Positions 1 through 8,912 of a stretch of 64,000 nt of DNA are shown here, piece by piece. A model generated the notes under the pieces. That model was given only the letters and a program-made list of their open reading frames with translations. It did no database searches and was not told where the DNA came from. This DNA is from Alphaproteobacteria bacterium (lineage in GTDB: Bacteria; Pseudomonadota; Alphaproteobacteria; Rhodobacterales; Rhodobacteraceae), in the NCBI GenBank assembly GCA_030431825.1, contig JAUIIJ010000013.1, positions 1-64,000 of the forward strand, written 5' to 3'. The stretch's first letter is position 1. Each line of letters begins with the position of its first letter. Made by a program: the position numbers and the translations under genes.

Positions 1-349
1 CATCGGCTATGTCGCGTCCGAGATCACCAAGAACGGCGGCATCGCCATCTGCGCGCCCATCGCGCCCTATGCCACCACCCGCCGCGCCGTGCGCGAAGAC
101 ATCGAAGCCTTTGGCGCGTTCATCGAGGTACATGTCGCGACCTCGATCGAGGAATGCGAACGCCGCGACCGCAAGGGGCTCTACAAACTCGCGCGTGAGG
201 GCAAGATCAAGGAATTCACCGGCATCTCCGACCCCTATGACGTGCCGGAAAATCCCGAGATGCGGGTCGAGACCGAAGGCACCGACGTCGACAACTGCGC
301 CCACCAGGTTCTGCTCAAACTCGAAAACATGGGGCTCATCGCAGGCTGA
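1..349 (+). CDS. cysC: Adenylylsulfate kinase domain, C-terminal part (likely bifunctional sulfate adenylyltransferase/APS kinase), truncated by window edge
   Basis: Frame 2 reads IGYVASEITKNGGIAICAPIAPYATTRRAVREDIEAFGAFIEVHVATSIEECERRDRKGLYKLAREGKIKEFTGISDPYDVPENPEMRV, typical APS kinase C-terminus. Confidence 0.85.
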   Translation, partial: IGYVASEITKNGGIAICAPIAPYATTRRAVREDIEAFGAFIEVHVATSIEECERRDRKGLYKLAREGKIKEFTGISDPYDVPENPEMRVETEGTDVDNCAHQVLLKLENMGLIAG

Positions 350-554
350 GCGATCACGCCCTCAGACCCCGGAAAGGCTCGGCTCAGGCCGGGCCTTTCT
401 TATGTGGACTACTATCAAGCGAGACGGTCTATGCTGCGGCCGCTCAATCCGTCCTTGAATGGAAGGATTGAGCCCTCAAAATCACCAATGCTGCGCCACG
501 CACCAATGTCCGTATTCTTTAATGCGTAGCGATACCGGCTCGTCTCCTGTCGGC

Positions 555-1679
555 TTAAGCGAATGCACGCGGTCTAATTTGTGCACCTGATTTCCGCTGT
601 TCCAGGATGTGCGCGACCCATCCAATGGATCGCGCCATTCCGAACAAGGCAGACGACGCGCCCACCGAAAGCTCTAATTTGTGCTCGATACTGGCCAGTG
701 CGAATGTGACGTTCGGACGGTGTCCTGTTTCCTTCAAGACTTGATCCGCCTTTTTCTGCCAGTCTTCAGACGCTGGGCATATCTTCAGAAGCTCGATTGC
801 TCGAACATCTCCATCTGGGTAGAGCCTGTGGCCAAAACCCGGTGGCGGACGATCCCCAGTCAAGTCCTCCGCGGCCTCCATCCGAGCCGTGCAAAGCTCC
901 GGCATGCGCCCATGACGCGGGCCATTGAACACAGCAATCCCCGCCAGAAGCGCTGATGCGAAATTTGCCCCTGTAGACGCCGCGATGCGCGCGGCATAGC
1001 AGGATGGGTTCAATTCGTGGTCTGCGCACAGGACTAACGTCCTTCGAATAATGTCGGCATCGCCCGGTTTAGCCCTGAGACCGCGGGCGACCATGGCATG
1101 TAGCGGTTCGTTACCCTGCGCCTCGACACCGGTGGCTGCAGCAAAGATGCACTGAATGAGCCGCGCAGCTCGACGTGGTCCATCCTGGCCGGTTGACTTA
1201 GCAGCTTCTGTAGCAAGGACAATCGCGATGCGATCAAAGGGATGTCTGCCGAGGTTCAGATCATGGCCAGTCGGGCGCTGGCTGGCGTTCAGATCAATCC
1301 CAGCAAGCAATTCCGCAACTGCTTCGACCCCCGCGGTGTCGGCCATGGTGACAGCGTCATGCTTGCGATAGAAAAGCCGACCGTCCTTGATTTGGGACAC
1401 TGCCGAGCGCAGAATTGGCTCGCCCCAATCAATGGTCGAGTGCGCAATTGCCGATCGTGTGCGTGACCGTTTCTTGCGCGCGACCAGCGCTTCGATATCG
1501 CGCCTGTCATAAAGGCTGCGTCTGGCATCTTCGGGGTCGACAATCGCGCGAACCAACCCTCGGCTTACATAGGCGTATAGCGTCGTCGCCGAAATGCCGG
1601 CAGCCGCGCAGGCTTCTTCAGCATTGAACCGATCCCGGCTTTGCGAAGTAGGCTTTTTCATATTGATTATATTGATCAA
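555..1679 (-). CDS. Citrate synthase-like protein with N-terminal MerR-type helix-turn-helix
   Basis: N-term AEEACAAAGISATTLYAYVSRGLV (HTH); C-term citrate-synthase-like GFGHRLYPDGDVRA, ADHELNPSCYAARIAASTGA. Confidence 0.75.
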   Translation of the reverse strand: MINIINMKKPTSQSRDRFNAEEACAAAGISATTLYAYVSRGLVRAIVDPEDARRSLYDRRDIEALVARKKRSRTRSAIAHSTIDWGEPILRSAVSQIKDGRLFYRKHDAVTMADTAGVEAVAELLAGIDLNASQRPTGHDLNLGRHPFDRIAIVLATEAAKSTGQDGPRRAARLIQCIFAAATGVEAQGNEPLHAMVARGLRAKPGDADIIRRTLVLCADHELNPSCYAARIAASTGANFASALLAGIAVFNGPRHGRMPELCTARMEAAEDLTGDRPPPGFGHRLYPDGDVRAIELLKICPASEDWQKKADQVLKETGHRPNVTFALASIEHKLELSVGASSALFGMARSIGWVAHILEQRKSGAQIRPRAFA

Positions 1680-1735
1680 GATTTTCTGATTTTCAATGTC
1701 GGAGTATACACACGTAACTTCACTGGAGACGCCGT

Positions 1736-3118
1736 GTGTTCAAAACAATCCAATCCGATTTGCGTAAGCTGGATGACACGAACACCTCTTCGCCTGACCC
1801 GATGTCGGTTGGCAGTGGCCGGTATATGTCTGGCCTCCCTGTCAGCACCCTGGCTGGGGCGTCCGTTCGCGCAGCTGTTTCTGCCCTGCAAACCTTATGC
1901 GCGTCAGAGTTTGGGCACACGCCGCGCGCAACGATTGATGCCGCAGCCGTCGACCAATGGTGCGAGAGCAGCGTCACGCCTATGGGATGGTCGCTTCCCT
2001 CGAAATGGGACCCGTTTGCGCAGGACTACAGAACCCGCGACGGCTGGATCAGACTACACACCAATGCTCAGCACCATCGCGCGGCAGCCCTATCTACTCT
2101 GGGGTCGCCAAAGACGCCTGAACATGCCGTGCAGGAAATCGCCAATTGGGAGGGAGAAAGCCTGGAACGCGCCATTGTGCAAGCGGGAGGATGCGCTGCC
2201 AAACTGCGCACGTCACAGGAGTGGCTATCTCATCCGCAGGGGCAGGCCGTTGGTGCCGCGCCAATTGTCAAATGGGACAAATCCCCGACGCAACCCAGCC
2301 AGTGGCGTCCGGTTTCCTTAAAACGTCCTCTTTCCGGACTGCGAGTACTCGACATGACGCGCGTTCTGGCCGGGCCAGTTGCCACACGGTTCCTTGCCTC
2401 GCTTGGCGCGGATGTGTTGCGTATTGATCCGCCTCAGTGGAACGAGGACGGAAACGCCATCGAGATGACTGTTGGCAAGACGTGCGCCGGTCTCGATCTA
2501 CACGACAAGCGGGACCGAGCGACGTTTAGGACATTGATCCGCGACGCGGACGTGTTTGTGCATGGTCTCCGTAGTGATGCGCTAGATAAGTTGGGTTTCG
2601 ATGCGAACTCGTGTCGTGCACTCAATCCGGGGCTGATCACAGTGAGCCTCAACGCCTATGGTTGGACCGGACCGTGGGTTAACCGCCGCGGATTCGATAG
2701 TCTTGTTCAACGCAGTTCGGGGCTGGCAATTGAAAAGAACAGCGCTGTGTCCGCGCTGCCCTATCAGGTGCTGGATCACGCGACGGGATACCTGATGGCC
2801 GCCGCCGTTCTGCATGCGCTCCGATATCAGCGTGTGAGCGGACAAGTTTTATCGGCACGTCTTTCGTTGGCGCGGCAGGCAAAACTCTTGGAGGACCACA
2901 TCTCTTCTGTTGAGACCTACGATCAAAGCGAGCGGACTTCCCAGATTACCGAGGAGGAAGGCCACATCGAGCAAACCGATTGGGGCAAACTGCGGCGCAG
3001 GACGCTTCCCTATCGGATCGAGGGCGTAGAGGTCGGGTGGGACATCGCAGCACACCGACTGAGGTCGGATGCACCTGTCTGGCGTCAGGCAAGGGAGACC
3101 ATGTCGTGCGAGCATTGA
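1736..3118 (+). CDS. Family III CoA transferase (CaiB/BaiF), two-part arrangement
   Basis: LSGLRVLDMTRVLAGPVATRFLASLGADVLRIDPP and RRGFDSLVQRSSG; N-terminal DGWIRLHTNAQHHRAAALSTLG segment. Confidence 0.75.
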   Translation: MFKTIQSDLRKLDDTNTSSPDPMSVGSGRYMSGLPVSTLAGASVRAAVSALQTLCASEFGHTPRATIDAAAVDQWCESSVTPMGWSLPSKWDPFAQDYRTRDGWIRLHTNAQHHRAAALSTLGSPKTPEHAVQEIANWEGESLERAIVQAGGCAAKLRTSQEWLSHPQGQAVGAAPIVKWDKSPTQPSQWRPVSLKRPLSGLRVLDMTRVLAGPVATRFLASLGADVLRIDPPQWNEDGNAIEMTVGKTCAGLDLHDKRDRATFRTLIRDADVFVHGLRSDALDKLGFDANSCRALNPGLITVSLNAYGWTGPWVNRRGFDSLVQRSSGLAIEKNSAVSALPYQVLDHATGYLMAAAVLHALRYQRVSGQVLSARLSLARQAKLLEDHISSVETYDQSERTSQITEEEGHIEQTDWGKLRRRTLPYRIEGVEVGWDIAAHRLRSDAPVWRQARETMSCEH

Positions 3119-4236
3119 TCCCAGCCGCTTTCTATCGCGGCGGCACTTCGAAAGCCGTATTATTCAATCGAGCTGACCTTCCGGTAGATCACCGATCCTG
3201 GGATGCGATATTCTGCCATGTTCTCGGCTCGCCTGACGCCTACGGCCGCCAACTCGATGGAATGGGAGGTGGGTTGTCCTCGCTTTCCAAAGTGGCGGTG
3301 ATCGCAAAATCTGACGTGTCTGGGGTCGATTTGGATTACACTTTCGTCCAAATCGCAGTCGATCAGCCTCTTGCCGACTACGGTGCCATGTGCGGCAACA
3401 TCGCGTCGGCGGTTGGACCCTTCGCCTCAACTTCAGGAATGGTCAAGCTCGCTGACGGTGCGGTCGCCCTGACCATTCGAAATACCAACACCCACAAACT
3501 CTTTCGCGGCGAATTTGAGATGAGGGATGGGCAGGTCGTCGAGCAGGGTGAATTGGCCATCGCGGGTGTCTCTGGCACGGGCGCTCCGGTTGCCTTGAGC
3601 TTTCTCGACCCCGCAGGCGCAACCACCGGGCGGCTATTGCCCACCGGACAGTTCCGCGATTGGTTGGAACTACCAACAGGCAACACTATCGAAGCCTCGT
3701 TGGTCGACTCAACCAATCCCGTAGTGTTTGTCCGCGCGGATGACCTCGGCAAGACCGGGTATGAGCATCCTGACGCATTGGAAGCGGACACCGCGTTTAT
3801 GGCCAGGCTAGAGGCCATCCGACGGGCTGGCGCGGTTTCCATGGGTCTTGCTGCAAATGCCGAAAGCGCCGCTGCAGCGAACCCCAAGGTTGCGATGTTG
3901 GCGGCGCCCGGCGGCTTCACGTCACTTGACGGCGTAACCCATCTGAGCGGCTCCTACGACGTGTCGGTGCGTTTGGTTTCGATGGAACGTATCCACCGTG
4001 CCGTGACGCTGACCGGCGGCATGTGTTTGGCAACGGCTTGCGCGCTTGAGGGAACTATCGCGCCGTTTGTTCCTGCGGCTAAAATCAGAATTGGGCATCC
4101 ATCGGGGATTCTGCCTGTTTCGGTGGGCTTGCAGGCCGGGGAGCCACCGGTCGTCCGGTCAGTGACCTGTTTTCGCACCCAAAGGTGTCTGATGGTGGGC
4201 CACCTTCCCGTTCCCAAACATTTGATGGAGCAATAG
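3106..4236 (+). CDS. PrpF-family isomerase (PrpF / 4-oxalomesaconate tautomerase-like), GTG start
   Basis: VRALIPAAFYRGGTSKAVLFNRADLP; DYTFVQIAVDQPLADYGAMCGNIASAVGPFA. Confidence 0.8.
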   Translation: MRALIPAAFYRGGTSKAVLFNRADLPVDHRSWDAIFCHVLGSPDAYGRQLDGMGGGLSSLSKVAVIAKSDVSGVDLDYTFVQIAVDQPLADYGAMCGNIASAVGPFASTSGMVKLADGAVALTIRNTNTHKLFRGEFEMRDGQVVEQGELAIAGVSGTGAPVALSFLDPAGATTGRLLPTGQFRDWLELPTGNTIEASLVDSTNPVVFVRADDLGKTGYEHPDALEADTAFMARLEAIRRAGAVSMGLAANAESAAAANPKVAMLAAPGGFTSLDGVTHLSGSYDVSVRLVSMERIHRAVTLTGGMCLATACALEGTIAPFVPAAKIRIGHPSGILPVSVGLQAGEPPVVRSVTCFRTQRCLMVGHLPVPKHLMEQ

Positions 4237-4237
4237 C

Positions 4238-4717
4238 ATGACTGAGATTGTCACGACAGACCTGCACGACGCGCACCCTGACCGATTGACCATGTGCACA
4301 TTGCCACTGAAAGACTTCGGTGGCCGATCCTCGTTCTCAGGGCTCATACGCACGATTGTAACGATGGAAGACACCAAACTGGCGCAAGAAACTTTTAGGA
4401 CGCCGGGAAACGGCGCCGTGATTGTACTTGACGGCGGTGGTTCACTGCGAACAGCCATGTTGGGCGACGTGAACGCTGACATTCTTAAGCAGAACGGCTG
4501 GGCAGGTATCGTCATCAATGGTGTGGTCCGCGACAGCGAGGCTTTGCGCAAGATCGATATCGGGATCAAAGCACTAGGTGTCACACCCGTTCGCAGCGCA
4601 AAATTGGGCATAGGTGCAGTTGATGTGCCGGTGGCGTTCGGAAACGTCCTCTTTGAACCCGGTCAGCACATCTACTGCGACGAAGACGGCATTTTGATCA
4701 GTTCTGCGCCATTGTGA
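4238..4717 (+). CDS. RraA family protein (RraA / HMG-CHA aldolase-like)
   Basis: KDFGGRSSFSGLIRTIVT, GNGAVIVLDGGGSLRTAMLGDVNADILKQNGWAGIVINGVVRD. Confidence 0.85.
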   Translation: MTEIVTTDLHDAHPDRLTMCTLPLKDFGGRSSFSGLIRTIVTMEDTKLAQETFRTPGNGAVIVLDGGGSLRTAMLGDVNADILKQNGWAGIVINGVVRDSEALRKIDIGIKALGVTPVRSAKLGIGAVDVPVAFGNVLFEPGQHIYCDEDGILISSAPL

Positions 4718-4971
4718 GATCGTAACTGTCGTGACAGCTGCTGCTCGAAAGTCGATCGTTGAGCGACGCATCCTAGGCCATAATTAAACTCAAAGCGGCC
4801 ATTCGTGCAGTTGCAGCAAATTCACACTTTGTCCGCACTCCGGACATTAACTCCCTGACAGAACCCACGCGCCCAAAATGGTCCTTTCCGCCGGTGACAC
4901 AAACGGTTGAGTTCTGGCCCATCCTGCGGTGCGGAGAAGGTCCGGAACGAGCCCATGCCGACTACACCGTC

Positions 4972-5565
4972 CTAAAAGGAAAGTGCTGGATAGATCGAGG
5001 CGACAAGCAAGAAGGCCATGACAAAGTTGAACGTCCGAAGTCGGAAGCGATTGGACAGAAACTGACGCAGGGAAACACCCATGACTGCCCAGAGTGAAAT
5101 CGCAGGCAGGCCAATCACGGTGAACGCAATTGCGATCAGCGCGACCGATACGAGGGATTGATCTGGAGCGTAAAGCGTGATCGCCGTCAGCCCCATGGCC
5201 CATGCTTTGGGATTTACCCATTGAAAGGCGGCGCCTTGCAGAAAGGTTAGTGGACGGCCCGTCTCCGCCTCGTCTTCTGGAGGGGTTGAGTTCGCAATCT
5301 TCCAAGCCAGGAACAGCAGGTAGATGATCGACGCTGTTTTCAGCGCAAAATTCAGGGCCGGAAATCTATCGAACAGGGCCATAAGCCCAAGTCCGGCCAA
5401 CACGATCATGAACAGGAAGCCGATCACGATCCCCAGCAAATGCGGGGTCGTTTGGCGAAATCCGAAATTCGCCCCTGATGTCATTACCATGATGTTGTTT
5501 GGTCCGGGTGTAATCGTTGCCACAAGTGAAAATCTGGCAACGACTGGGATGACGCTTATGTCCAT
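4972..5565 (-). CDS. LysE family translocator
   Basis: Membrane protein with ATITPGPNNIMVMTSGANFGFRQTTPHLLGIVIGF. Confidence 0.85.
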   Translation of the reverse strand: MDISVIPVVARFSLVATITPGPNNIMVMTSGANFGFRQTTPHLLGIVIGFLFMIVLAGLGLMALFDRFPALNFALKTASIIYLLFLAWKIANSTPPEDEAETGRPLTFLQGAAFQWVNPKAWAMGLTAITLYAPDQSLVSVALIAIAFTVIGLPAISLWAVMGVSLRQFLSNRFRLRTFNFVMAFLLVASIYPALSF

Positions 5566-5617
5566 GGTTTTCTCCGCTCGATGATTGTGCGCCGTTGTCG
5601 AGTCGGAGAAACAAAAA

Positions 5618-5637
5618 GGCCGCCCGAAACGGCGGCC
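5618..5637 (-). terminator. Rho-independent terminator-like hairpin in the region upstream of the LysE-family gene
   Basis: Minus strand GGCCGCC-GTTTCG-GGCGGCC followed by TTTTTGTTT. Confidence 0.6.
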
Positions 5638-5977
5638 AAAATTACATACTGCTTGAGCCGCCCTCTAACTGACGGGCCACCAAACCTTCACGTATGCGAT
5701 TACCAGATGTGTCATGGATGCCATCGGTAGAAGATACCGACGCCACCTTCAAGAAAAATCAGGCCAACGTTCGCTCCGTCCGCATTGTGTGAGTTCGCCC
5801 ATCACTGAAATTCGCAGCCGCAGCGAACGGTAGGAATGACGGACCGCACCGCAGCATCGCCATTGGAGGTCAACGGCGGATGTGGATCAAAAGCGACGCT
5901 TTGTCTTGCCATCCCGACAAAAAGGCAAACTGTGCTGCCAAAAAGGAACTATTATGGGGTGTTTATCAAATGTAGAA

Positions 5978-6053
<76 letters not shown>

Positions 6054-6128
6054 GAACGTGACGTGGTGTCTAGGCGTTACATCGGGCGGGATCAAGTGCA
6101 AAATAACCCGCCCGGAACGATTTTAGGG

Positions 6129-6452
6129 TTACTCTTCCTCTTCGACAGGGACGTCCGCGATGTCGTCGAGCGAGACATCATCATCGTCGTCATCGTCCTC
6201 GAGAAGGTCGTCATCCAGATCGACATCCACGTCGTCATCTTCCAGAACCGCATCATCATCGCCATCGATCTTCTGTTTGGCCTTGAGCGTTTCGGCATCC
6301 TCGGAGTCGGCGGAAATCATCCGGCTCTTGCCGGCGACGATCTCGACGATTTCGCCCGTGTAGGGGCTGACGATCGGGTCTCTGTTCAGGTCGTAGAACC
6401 GTTTACCGGTTGTCGGGCACAGGCGTTTGGTGCCCCATTCTTCGTTGGGCAT
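6129..6452 (-). CDS. TIGR02300 (FYDLN acid) family protein with highly acidic C-terminal tail
   Basis: MPNEEWGTKRLCPTTGKRFYDLNRDPIVSPYTGEIVEI... then Asp/Glu-rich tail. Confidence 0.85.
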   Translation of the reverse strand: MPNEEWGTKRLCPTTGKRFYDLNRDPIVSPYTGEIVEIVAGKSRMISADSEDAETLKAKQKIDGDDDAVLEDDDVDVDLDDDLLEDDDDDDDVSLDDIADVPVEEEE

Positions 6453-6555
6453 GTTTATCCCCTTGATAATCTGCTGAGTCGCATCGACGATTCCGGTCAC
6501 GTGCCATATGAATTGGGCACTGTCAAAGGCTTTAGTCCCAGTTGGAGGATGCAAC

Positions 6556-7236
6556 ATGGCGGAACACGTCCTACCCGGAGCGCCTCCGGTCGCCCTGACG
6601 CTGCGGCGCTCGGGGCGGGCGCGGCGGATCAGCCTGCGAATCTCGCGGCTTGACGGTCGCGTGACGTTGACGCTGCCCAGCGGGGCGAAAGAGGCCGAGG
6701 CGCTGGAGTTCGCGGCGTCCAAGGCCGAGTGGATCCGCGATCATCTCGACAAACGGCCGGAAGAAGCGCCGGTGCAGCCCGGAGCGCGTTTGCCCATCGA
6801 AGGACGGATGTGTCGAATCGTTGCCGCGCGCGGACGGCGGATCACGTATCGCGAGGGCGAGATTTGCGTGCCCCAGGATGGCGTTGGCCGTCGTTTGCAA
6901 GCGTGGCTCAGGGAATTGGCGCGGGATCGGCTCACCTCGGCAAGTGACCTCTATGCGGGTCGGCTGGGTCGGGACTACAAGCGGATTACGCTGCGGGACA
7001 CACGGTCTCGATGGGGGTCGTGCACATCGGATGGCGGGCTGATGTATTCCTGGCGACTGATCCTGGCGCCACCGGAAATCCTCAACTATGTGGCGGCGCA
7101 TGAGGTGGCGCATCTCGCCGAGATGAACCACTCGCCGGCGTTCTGGGCGACGGTCGAGCGCCTCCATGGCCCGTGCAATGCCGAGCGGCGCTGGCTGCGC
7201 AAAGAGGGCGCGACGCTGCATCGGTATCGGTTTTGA
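6556..7236 (+). CDS. YgjP/SprT-like M48-type metallopeptidase (DUF45)
   Basis: RDTRSRWGSCTSDGGLMYSWRLILAPPEILNYVAAHEVAHLAEMNHSPAFW (HExxH-like HEVAH). Confidence 0.85.
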   Translation: MAEHVLPGAPPVALTLRRSGRARRISLRISRLDGRVTLTLPSGAKEAEALEFAASKAEWIRDHLDKRPEEAPVQPGARLPIEGRMCRIVAARGRRITYREGEICVPQDGVGRRLQAWLRELARDRLTSASDLYAGRLGRDYKRITLRDTRSRWGSCTSDGGLMYSWRLILAPPEILNYVAAHEVAHLAEMNHSPAFWATVERLHGPCNAERRWLRKEGATLHRYRF

Positions 7237-7279
7237 CGGGCCTGCTTGACCTGTCGATGTTTTGTGATCACAAAAGCGC

Positions 7280-7930
7280 ATGATCAGCACGCGCCCGACG
7301 GAATCACCTCTTGTTGCCGCCCATGACAGGGTTTACCGAACCCTGCGCACGCGCATCATGCATGGTGAAATCGAGCCGGGCATGGCGCTTACCCTTCGCG
7401 GGATCGGCAGGGAGTTCGACGTATCCATGACGCCAGCCCGCGAATCCGTGCGGCGGCTTGTGGCTGAGGGGGCCTTGTCACTGACTGCCTCGGGTCGGGT
7501 GTCGACGCCGGAATTGACAAGCGAACGGATCGAGGAACTGGCGGCGCTGCGCGCGTTGCTGGAGGTGGAGCTTGCCAGCCGGGCGCTCCCCCGTGCGCAT
7601 ATCGCGTTGATTGATCGGTTGCAGGCGATCAATTCCGCCATAGCCGATGCCGTTACCGCGCGCGACGCGGTCGGATACATTCGCACCAATCTGGAATTTC
7701 ACCGCACGCTGTACCTGCGTGCCCAGGCGCCGGCGATGCTGGCGATGGCCGAGACCGTCTGGCTGCAACTGGGGCCGACGATGCGTGCGCTCTACGGGCG
7801 GTTGCGACGCACCGAGCCGCCGCATTTTCACAAGCTCATCATCGCGGCGCTGAAGGCCGGGGATGAACCGGGGCTGCGGCTTGCCGTGCGGTCCGACGTG
7901 ACGCAGGGATTGCGGATGTTGACCGGCTAG
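7280..7930 (+). CDS. GntR family (FadR subclass) transcriptional regulator
   Basis: VYRTLRTRIMHGEIEPGMALTLRGIGREFDVSMTPARESVRRLVAEGAL. Confidence 0.85.
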   Translation: MISTRPTESPLVAAHDRVYRTLRTRIMHGEIEPGMALTLRGIGREFDVSMTPARESVRRLVAEGALSLTASGRVSTPELTSERIEELAALRALLEVELASRALPRAHIALIDRLQAINSAIADAVTARDAVGYIRTNLEFHRTLYLRAQAPAMLAMAETVWLQLGPTMRALYGRLRRTEPPHFHKLIIAALKAGDEPGLRLAVRSDVTQGLRMLTG

Positions 7931-7990
7931 GCGGATGCGGGCGCACGAAAACGGTAGCGCCAATATCCAAGGTAGTACTGCAAAGGAAAA

Positions 7991-8014
7991 GACCCGCCTG
8001 TTGCCAGACGGGTC
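7991..8014 (-). terminator. Rho-independent terminator of rpmI-rplT
   Basis: Minus strand GACCCGTCTGGCAACAGGCGGGTC followed by TTTTCCTTT. Confidence 0.7.
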
Positions 8015-8041
8015 CTTGGGAAAATCAGGTCTTTGCCAGGA

Positions 8042-8407
8042 TCAGGCGGCCAGCGCGGCCTGTGCCTTGGCGACGATCGCACCGAAGGCATCCGGTTCAT
8101 GCACGGCCAGATCGGCCAGAACCTTGCGATCGACTTCGATACCGGCCAGTGTCAGACCGTTGATGAAGCGGCTGTATGTCAGCGCTTCGTCATGGTTGCG
8201 GACAGCCGCGTTGATCCGCTGAATCCACAGGGCGCGGAAATTGCGCTTGCGGGCCTTGCGGTCGCGGGTCGCGTACTGGTTTGCCTTGTCGACGGCCTGT
8301 GTCGCCACCTTGAAGGTGTTCTTGCGACGGCCATAGTAACCCTTGGCGGCCTTGACGATTTTCTTGTGACGTGCGTGGGTGACGGTCCCACCTTTTACTC
8401 GTGCCAT
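8042..8407 (-). CDS. rplT: 50S ribosomal protein L20
   Basis: [55 protein letters not shown]. Confidence 0.98.
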   Translation of the reverse strand: MARVKGGTVTHARHKKIVKAAKGYYGRRKNTFKVATQAVDKANQYATRDRKARKRNFRALWIQRINAAVRNHDEALTYSRFINGLTLAGIEVDRKVLADLAVHEPDAFGAIVAKAQAALAA

Positions 8408-8422
8408 GTGATCAGCCTCCTA

Positions 8423-8623
8423 TCAGCGGTCGTAGGGCATGAAGCCCTTGACGATCTTGGCGTCGGGGGCACTCAGCGTGGTGGTTCCGCGCGCGTCGCG
8501 AATGAATTTCCGGGTGCGCTTGATCATGCCGTGGCGCTTGCCGGCCTGTCCGGCCAGGACCTTGCCGGTCGCTGTCACCTTAAAGCGCTTCTTGGCGCTC
8601 GATTTCGTCTTCATCTTGGGCAT
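8423..8623 (-). CDS. rpmI: 50S ribosomal protein L35
   Basis: [50 protein letters not shown]. Confidence 0.97.
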   Translation of the reverse strand: MPKMKTKSSAKKRFKVTATGKVLAGQAGKRHGMIKRTRKFIRDARGTTTLSAPDAKIVKGFMPYDR

Positions 8624-8912
8624 TTCCGTCTCCTTGTCTTCGGGTCGGTTACAAGCGCGACTCGGCATGCCACTGTTGGCCGGTCGCGCGATCAGGGGCG
8701 TCCTGTACGAAAGACGGACCCGGCTGGCAAGGGGCATCGGCGCGATTCCGGTGATTTTTGTGCGATTACCGCCCGATGTCCCTCATGGGGGTGGGAAAAT
8801 CGCGAAGAAATGCCGCGCGGGCGCGCCTATCCCTCCTTCCCGATCCACCTGCACAGAGGCCAAGCGCGCGTCACCGCGCTCGGGCCAGCCAACGAGCCAT
8901 CCCCAGCCGCGC

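Noticed and set aside
6130-6260. CRISPR or tandem-repeat array
   Set aside because: Irregular GAC/GAT/GAG triplets explained by an Asp/Glu-rich coding tail; no spacer-repeat periodicity
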